Shown here: positions 33,536-39,086 of the stretch, in pieces
Position numbering within the stretch: position 1 is the first letter of the stretch
How the letters are laid out: every line of letters begins with the position of its first letter
From: Bacilli bacterium
GTDB taxonomy: Bacteria > Bacillota_I > Bacilli_A > RFN20 > CAG-288
NCBI GenBank assembly: GCA_017470005.1
Contig: JAFUFH010000068.1
Span: 1-39,086, forward strand
Direction of reading: 5' to 3'
Length of the DNA stretch: 39,086 nucleotides
The notes under the pieces: model-generated
What the model was told of the DNA's origin: nothing
Seen by the model: the letters and a program-made list of their open reading frames with translations, nothing else
Database searches by the model: none
Translations under genes and position numbers: made by a program

Positions 33536-33607
33536 TTTTCCCCCACTTTCTTTTACACATTTTCCCCCTGTTTCTTTTAAGTGTTTTCCCCCACTTTCTT
33601 TTAAATA
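33536..33607. repeat. Three tandem 24-bp repeats
   Basis: Units begin at 33536, 33560 and 33584, each TTTTCCCCCNNTTTCTTTTA plus 4 variable bases. Read on the minus strand in one frame they encode KESGGK, KETGGK and KESGGK followed by a stop, as the end of a roughly 45-codon open stretch that has no start codon or ribosome binding site. Located upstream of the DUF4143 ATPase gene. Confidence 0.8.
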
Positions 33608-33685
33608 GTTACAACTACAAATCTCAATATTCCTTATCTTTTCGCCATTTTTTAGAAAAAAGTATCAAAATCCATCATTTTTTGC

Positions 33686-34348
33686 TTATTCCCCTATTTC
33701 TCTTCTGTGCTTCATTTCTTTACGGTATTTATCCGCGTTTTCTAAGTAGCGATAAAACTGATTCAAGACATAGAAGTAAGAGAGATATCTTTTCGCTCTT
33801 TCATAATTCTTCTCATCCATTTTCACAAGATCGACCACTCTAAGATTATCTTGTAAATCCATCATCTTCACCAGAGCAGAGACAGGATGCTTTGCACAGA
33901 TCATGATATATTCTTCATAAGGAACACTCTTATCGTGAGTGATGAAAGAGAGAGGAGTACGAACCCAGTGATTAAAATAATCTTTATATCCGCAAGCGTC
34001 AAAAATTTCTTCTAAATTCTCCATACTTAAAGGGGTATCTTCTAACACATCGTGAAGCAAACAAACTTCTTGGACACCTAAGAAAGGAACTCCACATTCC
34101 TCTAATAGATCTTGATCCATTTTCTTATCTCCTAAGACACCGATATTGATGAGTTTGCGGTAGTTTTTTAAGACGCGAGTAGGGTGTTCGGCATAATCTT
34201 CCCCGTTCTCTCTTTTCTGCTTTCTGTGGGCATATTCCATAATCAATACGGATAAGTCCACTGTCGTAGATTCCATATCTACTAAATCTTCTTCTTTAAA
34301 TCCTTTCTTGAGCCAGTACTCGTGAATCATTTGGAATGTTTTGTTCAT
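33686..34348 (-). CDS. HD-domain hydrolase, RelA/SpoT-hydrolase-like (220 aa)
   Basis: Stand-alone HD hydrolase. The pattern of the (p)ppGpp hydrolase domain is visible: AHRKQKRENGEDYAEHP (His41, His55), LLHDVLEDT (His99-Asp100, Glu103-Asp104) and KMMDLQDNL (Asp164, Asn168), the counterpart of KLADRxHN in SpoT and MESH1. There is no synthetase or TGS domain. A small alarmone hydrolase is plausible, but other nucleotide substrates are possible. AAAGGAGG lies 8 nt before the ATG. It follows the small HTH gene after a terminator. Confidence 0.8.
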   Translation of the reverse strand: MNKTFQMIHEYWLKKGFKEEDLVDMESTTVDLSVLIMEYAHRKQKRENGEDYAEHPTRVLKNYRKLINIGVLGDKKMDQDLLEECGVPFLGVQEVCLLHDVLEDTPLSMENLEEIFDACGYKDYFNHWVRTPLSFITHDKSVPYEEYIMICAKHPVSALVKMMDLQDNLRVVDLVKMDEKNYERAKRYLSYFYVLNQFYRYLENADKYRKEMKHRREIGE

Positions 34349-34392
34349 GTTTCTTTCCTCCTTTGAACAGCCATATTGTAAAAAGAAGGCAA

Positions 34393-34432
34393 TAAAAAAA
34401 GGTCAAATGCGATTTGACAAATCGTTTTGACC
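34393..34432 (-). terminator. Terminator after the small HTH gene
   Basis: Long near-perfect hairpin, GGTCAAAACGATTTG pairing with CAAATCGCATTTGACC on the minus strand, followed by TTTTTTTATTG. Confidence 0.9.
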
Positions 34433-34446
34433 CTCAAAATAAAAAA

Positions 34447-34839
34447 CTAGACAATCAAAGAATCTCCGTAACCGTTCTCCTCTAATAATTCATTCACTTC
34501 ATAGATATCATAGATTTGATTCTCAATTGCGTAACGAAGTATTAACGCGTAACGATTAGAGGAAGCAAGCGTGTATCCAGCTTTCTTTAAAAGATACTTG
34601 CATTCGTGATTGTTGCAATGAAGTGCAAAAACCAATTTCAGACAGACATTCAAAGAGGGATGAGATTTCTCTGAGACGATAGAGGAATATAACTGACGAG
34701 AGATATTGGCCTTGGTATAAAGGTCAGCAGGATTGGTGAATTGATATTTATCCATCAAAAAATATAAATATTCGACAAAGGACTGTTTCTTTTCGCTGTT
34801 TCTGCTGTGCCTTGCTATGAATTGTTCGAGTGTTTCCAT
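34447..34839 (-). CDS. Small XRE-like helix-turn-helix protein (130 aa)
   Basis: All-helical protein with a central lambda-repressor-like HTH (PADLYTKANISRQLYSSIVS then HPSLNVCLKLVFALHC, about 35-75) and a C-terminal helical part (KYLLKKAGYTL, NQIYDIYEVNELLEENGYG). Similar small HTH proteins occur beside kinases and macro-domain proteins in Bacillota; their role is unknown. The ATG at 34839 fits the domain best; a TTG at 34857 is in frame but sits in the T run of the glg terminator. No Shine-Dalgarno sequence is seen for either. A GATAAT lies 6 bases before the ATG. Confidence 0.65.
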   Translation of the reverse strand: METLEQFIARHSRNSEKKQSFVEYLYFLMDKYQFTNPADLYTKANISRQLYSSIVSEKSHPSLNVCLKLVFALHCNNHECKYLLKKAGYTLASSNRYALILRYAIENQIYDIYEVNELLEENGYGDSLIV

Positions 34840-34855
34840 GTCTTTATTATCACGC

Positions 34856-34881
34856 AAAAGGACTACCCTAGAAGGTAGTCC
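34856..34881 (-). terminator. Terminator of the glgCDA operon
   Basis: GGACTACC / GGTAGTCC, 8-bp stem with a 6-base loop, followed by TTTT on the minus strand. The start codon of the next gene lies only 17 bases further on. Confidence 0.75.
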
Positions 34882-34887
34882 CGCGTT

Positions 34888-36294
34888 TTATTTCCAGTCG
34901 ATAGAGCGATATAAGGCAAGATATTCTTTGGCGCTCTTTGCCCAAGAATAATCTCCGTGCATACCCACATCGATGAGAGGTTGCATCTTCTTTGCCCAGT
35001 AGAGATCACAAGCTCTGTAGTAGGCGTTGACACAACCGAAGTAATCGGTGTTGTAGAAGGTGAAGCCGTTTGCCCCTTCTCCTAAGGAGACATCTCTGAC
35101 CGTGTCATTTAAGCCACCGACATCGGAGACGATAGGAAGAGTTCCATAACGCATAGAGATGAGTTGGCTTGTTCCACAGGGTTCAAAATAAGAAGGCATG
35201 AGGAAGAAGTCGCTGGCGGCATAGAGAAGGTGAGCTAATTCTTCATCATAACGTTTGACGAAATAGACGTTCTTGAAAGGAAGAGATTTATAAAGGAATT
35301 GTTCCTCCATCTCACCCGTACCGATGACGATCAATCTAGCGTTCTTTTCCTCTAAGTGAGGGAAGATATCCATGATTCTTTCCACACCTTTTTGAGCGGA
35401 AAGACGAGTGATGGCAGAGAAGAGAGGTCCTTGGAAATCGGGATCGAGTCCTAATTTTTCTAATAAGGCTCTCTTGTTAGCTTTCTTTCCTTCCACATAA
35501 TTTTCATAGGTGTAATTCATCGCAAGCTGCTTATCGGTTTTTGGATCCCAGACATCGATATCTAAGCCATTGACGATACCAGAGAAGTCATAATGACGGC
35601 ACCAGTCAATGATAGCACCCATGCCACCGAAGCCGGAATGGTCATTGAGCAATTCTCTCGCGTGAGTTCTAGAGACGGTATTGATCTTATCCGCGGACAT
35701 GATACCGGTCTTCAAATAATTGAAGCAATCGCCCATTCTGACAAAGCCAGAATCATAATATCCTAAGGAGAGATTGAAGAAGTCAGATAAGTCATTTCTT
35801 CCACCCCATCCCTGATAAGCAGGGTTGTGAATGGTTAAGACCGTCTTGATGGATTTGGAATTGTAATTTAACAATAGAGGTAAGACAGCGGTTTGCCAGT
35901 CGTTGCAGTGGACGATTTCATAATCGTTATGACGAGTGATGAAGGTGTGAACCGCCATCATGAACAAGGCGAAACGATAATTGTCATCGCCGTATCCATA
36001 GAGGTTATCTCTCTCGAATACATCGTGGCAAACGAAATAGAATTTTACGCCATCTCTTTCTTCTTGAAAGACCGTAACATTGATGTCTCTCCAAGACATC
36101 TTAAAGTCATATTGGTCGAAAACATTTTCTAATAATTGCGGGAATTTTCTTCTCATCACACCATAGAAAGGCATGATGACAGAGCAATCTTCTCCCTCCT
36201 TAGCTAAGGCTTTACCATAAGAGTAGATAAAATCACCTAAGCCACCGCTTTTGGCGTAAGGAAGAGATTCACCCGTGACGAGTAAAATCTTCAT
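34888..36294 (-). CDS. glgA: Glycogen synthase GlgA, ADP-glucose type (468 aa)
   Basis: GT5 glycosyltransferase that extends glycogen from ADP-glucose. The N-terminal MKILLVTGESLPYAKSGGLG contains the KSGGL form of the ADP-glucose-binding KTGGL motif; C-terminal ITRLSAQKG and PSYFEPCGTSQLISMRYG are the nucleotide-sugar site with the catalytic Glu. Length near 470 is standard. ATG 36294 is chosen because the family starts at MKILLV; AGAGGAG lies 12 nt upstream and the glgD stop is one base away. Confidence 0.95.
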   Translation of the reverse strand: MKILLVTGESLPYAKSGGLGDFIYSYGKALAKEGEDCSVIMPFYGVMRRKFPQLLENVFDQYDFKMSWRDINVTVFQEERDGVKFYFVCHDVFERDNLYGYGDDNYRFALFMMAVHTFITRHNDYEIVHCNDWQTAVLPLLLNYNSKSIKTVLTIHNPAYQGWGGRNDLSDFFNLSLGYYDSGFVRMGDCFNYLKTGIMSADKINTVSRTHARELLNDHSGFGGMGAIIDWCRHYDFSGIVNGLDIDVWDPKTDKQLAMNYTYENYVEGKKANKRALLEKLGLDPDFQGPLFSAITRLSAQKGVERIMDIFPHLEEKNARLIVIGTGEMEEQFLYKSLPFKNVYFVKRYDEELAHLLYAASDFFLMPSYFEPCGTSQLISMRYGTLPIVSDVGGLNDTVRDVSLGEGANGFTFYNTDYFGCVNAYYRACDLYWAKKMQPLIDVGMHGDYSWAKSAKEYLALYRSIDWK

Positions 36295-36295
36295 A

Positions 36296-37414
36296 TTAGA
36301 TGACATCTCCTCTAGCGACATAGATTGGATTTTCTTTGGTTCCGACAATCTCTAAGGTGTGAAGAATCTTAGCTTCTCTATCGACGATGACATTCTCCAT
36401 GATGGTATCTTTGGAGATTTTTACGTTGTTAGAGATGATGCAGTTTTTCACCACAGCACCTTCTTCAATGACAACACCTCTACCTAAGATAGAGTTAGTG
36501 ACACTGCCCTTGATGGTGCAGCCGTTGGCAATATAAGCGTTCTTGACGACACATCCTTTTTGATAGACAGTAGGAGGAGTGTCATAAGTTCTGGTGTGGA
36601 TAGGCCATTCTTTATCGAAGAGAGATTCAAACACATCTCTATCTAAGAGCTCTAAAGAATATTCTAAGTAATGCTCTAAGGAATCAAAGTCACGGACATA
36701 TCCATTGAAAGGAACACCGCGGATGACAGCGGTAGGAGCAAGATATTTTAAGCAGTCATTGATGTTGAAGAATTTAGAAGTGGAAGAAGCGTATTCGATG
36801 AGAGATTCTAACATCGGATAATCTAAGACGATACAACCTAAAGAGACATCGCCGCAATCTTCATCGCCGACATTGACATCCATAGAGACGACTTTGTTGT
36901 TGCCGTTTAAACGAATCTTGGTGGCGCCGGTGAAGGTGTTCTTTAAATCTTTATCGATATGCTTATAAAGCAAAGAGATTCTCTGGCCAGAAGCGATATG
37001 GTCTTCTACTAAAGCACGATAGTCACAGCAATATAAGAAATTGGGATTGCAGATGATGACATAATCGGGATGGATATCTCTCAAGAAGGTCATGTTCTCG
37101 ATGAGGTTAGCGATATCGGTGTTATATCCAGCGGTATGAACAGCGGGTTCATTGTAAAGAAGGGAGAGTTCTCCAATCTTGGTGTTCTTGATCCAAGAAC
37201 GACCGGAAGAGAGATGCTTAGAAAGAGAACGGATATGATTCTGAGTCAAGACACCGATGTTTTCGATGTTGGAGTTGAGGAAGTTAGAAAGAGGAAAATC
37301 GATGAAAGCATATCTTCCTAAGAAGGAAGTAGAGGCCATGGGTCTATGTTGGGTCAAAGGACCGAATTCAGGGTTGTTGAAGCAATCAACCAAACCAGCA
37401 ATTTTAATGGACAT
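36296..37414 (-). CDS. glgD: GlgD, regulatory ADP-glucose pyrophosphorylase subunit (372 aa)
   Basis: Homologue of GlgC that in Bacillota pairs with it and modulates activity. It aligns over the whole length (FIDFPLSNFLNSNIENIGVL, a left-handed beta-helix at the C-terminus with NAYIANGCTIKGSV and NCIISNNVKI) but lacks the GGxGTRL nucleotide-binding loop and the PAV motif, reading AGLVDCFNNPEFGPLTQHRP instead. It should therefore be non-catalytic by itself. GGAGGA precedes the ATG; glgC ends 13 bases upstream. Confidence 0.95.
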   Translation of the reverse strand: MSIKIAGLVDCFNNPEFGPLTQHRPMASTSFLGRYAFIDFPLSNFLNSNIENIGVLTQNHIRSLSKHLSSGRSWIKNTKIGELSLLYNEPAVHTAGYNTDIANLIENMTFLRDIHPDYVIICNPNFLYCCDYRALVEDHIASGQRISLLYKHIDKDLKNTFTGATKIRLNGNNKVVSMDVNVGDEDCGDVSLGCIVLDYPMLESLIEYASSTSKFFNINDCLKYLAPTAVIRGVPFNGYVRDFDSLEHYLEYSLELLDRDVFESLFDKEWPIHTRTYDTPPTVYQKGCVVKNAYIANGCTIKGSVTNSILGRGVVIEEGAVVKNCIISNNVKISKDTIMENVIVDREAKILHTLEIVGTKENPIYVARGDVI

Positions 37415-37427
37415 TGTCTATTCCTCC

Positions 37428-38543
37428 TTATTCTACGGTATACAATACGACATCGTCTTCTTTTCCGATGATATCATTCTCGACCACGGCAGAAGAACCG
37501 ATGATAGCATAATTGACTTTGACACCCTTCTTGATGACAGCGCCAGGTAAGATGACGGCGTTATTCACGCTAGCACCCTTTTCGATGACGACTTCATTAC
37601 AGATGACAGAGTGTTTCACTTGACCATGGATGATGGCACCTTGGTTGATGACACAATCTTCCACTTTAGCAGTAGAGGCGATGAATTGGGGGAGAGAGGT
37701 GGTATCAGCGGAATAGATCTTGAAGTTGTTAGCGAACAATTCCAAATCGCAATCTCCATTGAGAAGGTCCATATTGGCTTCCCATAAGGATTGGACGGTT
37801 CCGACATCCTTCCAATATCCTTTGAAAGGATAGGCGAAGAGTCTCTTTCCTTCTCCTAAGAGAGTAGGAAGAATATTCTTACCGAAGTCATGTTCACTCT
37901 CTTTGTCCTTAGCATCCTCTAACAGAGCTTTTCTTAAGAGGTCATAAGTGAAGATATAAATACCCATGGAGGCATAATCGCTCTTCGGTTTCTTCGGTTT
38001 TTCTTGGAATTCGTTGATCTGATTGTTTTCATCGGCGACAACGATACCAAAACGAGGAGCTTCCGCCATAGGAACTTTGATACAAGCGATGGTGACATCG
38101 GCATTGTTTTGTTTATGGAAGCGAAGCATCTCGGCATAATCCATCTTATAGATGTGATCGCCAGAGAGGATCACGACATATTTACAATGGGTCTTATCTA
38201 ACCAATCGATATTCTGATAAATGGCATCTGCGGTACCAGAATACCAAGAAGCACCTTCCGGTGTTTCTCTAGGAGGGAGAACAGAGGTCAGGGAACCTGT
38301 TCCGTTTAAACCCCAGTTACGACCGCTACCTAAATAATTGTTTAAAGCGGTGGATTCGTATTGGGTCAAGACGCCAACGGCGTGAATATTGGAATTGGCG
38401 ACATTGGAAAGAGGGAAATCGATGATACGATATCTACCTCCAAAAAAGACAGCGGGTTTAGCAACTTTGGATGTGAGAGATTTTAGACGGGTACCTCTAC
38501 CGCCGGCCAAAATCATCGCAACCATTTCTTCCTTCATTGGCAT
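37428..38543 (-). CDS. glgC: Glucose-1-phosphate adenylyltransferase GlgC (371 aa)
   Basis: Makes ADP-glucose from glucose 1-phosphate and ATP, the committed step of glycogen synthesis. The catalytic loop LAGGRGTRLKSLTSKVAKPAV (12-32), RIIDFPLSN, WYSGTADAIYQN, ILSGDHIYKMDY and FKGYWKDVGT are intact, followed by a C-terminal beta-helix. Length is a little short of B. subtilis GlgC. AGGAGG lies 7 nt before the ATG. First gene of glgC-glgD-glgA; branching enzyme and phosphorylase are not in this window. Confidence 0.96.
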   Translation of the reverse strand: MPMKEEMVAMILAGGRGTRLKSLTSKVAKPAVFFGGRYRIIDFPLSNVANSNIHAVGVLTQYESTALNNYLGSGRNWGLNGTGSLTSVLPPRETPEGASWYSGTADAIYQNIDWLDKTHCKYVVILSGDHIYKMDYAEMLRFHKQNNADVTIACIKVPMAEAPRFGIVVADENNQINEFQEKPKKPKSDYASMGIYIFTYDLLRKALLEDAKDKESEHDFGKNILPTLLGEGKRLFAYPFKGYWKDVGTVQSLWEANMDLLNGDCDLELFANNFKIYSADTTSLPQFIASTAKVEDCVINQGAIIHGQVKHSVICNEVVIEKGASVNNAVILPGAVIKKGVKVNYAIIGSSAVVENDIIGKEDDVVLYTVE

Positions 38544-38891
38544 ATTATTTCCTCCTATGGATGTAAGGGCTTACCTAATAAATATTTTACTATTATTCAA
38601 TTAATATATCTAGGGCTTTTTCTTAAACAAACCATTATTTTGAAAGGGTGATTAGCAGTCCGCTAAAACAACACCCATTCGTCTCAAATAATCTACCTTT
38701 ACTTTGAAACATAATACTCCTGAAGTCAACAACAAAGCCCTTTACAAGTATAATTTTTAAAAATAGAACAAACGTGTGTTTTAAATTTGAAGCAAATTGT
38801 TTATCCCTTGTATGTTAGCCTTCTTACTCTTTTGTTATTTTCCATAAATTATATTTTTGATAAAATAAAAAAAAGAAAAGGAGCACTTTGT
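38544..38891. other. Divergent intergenic region between glgC and the last gene
   Basis: Holds the glgC ribosome binding site, a short palindrome GTAAGGGCTTAC at 38563-38574, an inverted pair AGGGCTTT (38613-38620) / AAAGCCCT (38734-38741), and a bulged hairpin at about 38646-38675 (GGGTG, TTAGC-AGTCC-GCTAA, CACCC). A plus-strand TATAAT at 38749-38754 with TCAACA 17 bases upstream might drive the last gene. No confident glgC promoter and no coding frame is seen. Confidence 0.35.
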
Positions 38892-39086
38892 ATGGCTAAC
38901 ATTTCGTTGTCAAACCGTCTCACTTTTAAAGAGAGATGGTTAAACGGAACTATCACGGAGTCTATAACCTCAGGTAGAGTAGGTATGTTTTATAATGACC
39001 CTGTCATCTCTATTCTTTCTCTTGATTTAAGCGGTTCTCTCACTGCGGATGGAAAAGGAAGATTACATTTACCCTCTAACACTCAA
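38892..39086 (+). CDS. N-terminal part of an unknown protein (partial, 65 aa seen)
   Basis: Open frame from ATG 38892 to the end of the window, with AAAAGGAG 8 nt upstream. The visible part begins MANISLSNRLTFKERWLNG and continues with short polar and beta-like stretches (ISILSLDLSGSLTADGKGRL); there is no signal peptide or membrane helix. I cannot assign a family. Divergent from glgC. Confidence 0.65.
   Translation, partial: MANISLSNRLTFKERWLNGTITESITSGRVGMFYNDPVISILSLDLSGSLTADGKGRLHLPSNTQ

Noticed and set aside
33536..33607. CRISPR-like array
   Set aside because: The 24-base units are directly adjacent with no spacers and there are only three.
36296..37414. Degenerate GlgC duplicate as a pseudogene
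   Set aside because: Loss of the nucleotide loop is normal for GlgD, which works with GlgC in many Bacillota.
38646..38675. Third copy of the AGCAGTCC element seen in hairpins A and B
   Set aside because: Only about eight bases are shared and the flanking structure differs, so this is likely chance.

Overview
The window is about 39 kb of a low-GC, standard-code (UGA used as stop) bacterial chromosome. An hrcA-grpE-dnaK-dnaJ operon under CIRCE elements, a GlgC/GlgD pair, a Stk/PrpC-type kinase and phosphatase next to rsgA and rpe, MacB/FtsX-type exporters, and strong GGAGG ribosome binding sites point to a Bacillota lineage. An uncultured gut member of Bacilli (Erysipelotrichales/RF39-like) is my best guess; this is inference, since no rRNA is present. 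No tRNA, rRNA, CRISPR array, prophage or intact insertion sequence was seen.

Layout. 1-5145 (+): tail of an unknown gene, then two ABC exporters each with ATPase and FtsX-type permease in one chain. 5146-8520: cold-shock gene, a divergent nucleoside (uridine) kinase, a TetR regulator and greA. 8591-14125 (+): comEA-comEC for DNA uptake, then coaX-pepV-trmB. 14191-14821 (-): a PIN/Phd toxin-antitoxin pair between two related terminator hairpins. 14950-15792 (-): a tyrosine-phosphatase-family protein. 15883-20850 (-): the heat-shock operon with two CIRCE copies. 21001-23410 (-): two CNNM/CorC-type membrane CBS proteins. 23749-24513 (-): an APH-fold kinase. 24771-25001 (+): rpmB. 25076-31265 (-): a very compact operon rsmB-rlmN-prpC-prkC-rsgA-rpe-membrane protein, in which neighbouring genes overlap or abut. 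31330-32018 (-): a small unknown gene behind rpmF. 32224-34839 (-): an accessory stretch with a DUF4143 ATPase, a 24-bp triple repeat, an HD hydrolase and a small HTH protein. 34888-38543 (-): glycogen synthesis operon glgC-glgD-glgA. 38892-end (+): start of an unknown gene.

Most content is housekeeping: protein quality control, translation factors and rRNA modification, Ser/Thr phosphosignalling, competence and glycogen storage. I did not find a clearly new multi-gene system. The most unusual items are an RsmB-family protein whose SAM-binding motif and both catalytic cysteine motifs are gone; two genes whose consensus -10 box lies 9 nt from the start codon (likely leaderless mRNAs); a toxin-antitoxin cassette between direct repeats embedded in terminators; nested inverted repeats between the tetR promoter and its start codon; a hairpin covering part of the comEA ribosome binding site; and a PrkC-like kinase with no membrane or PASTA part.
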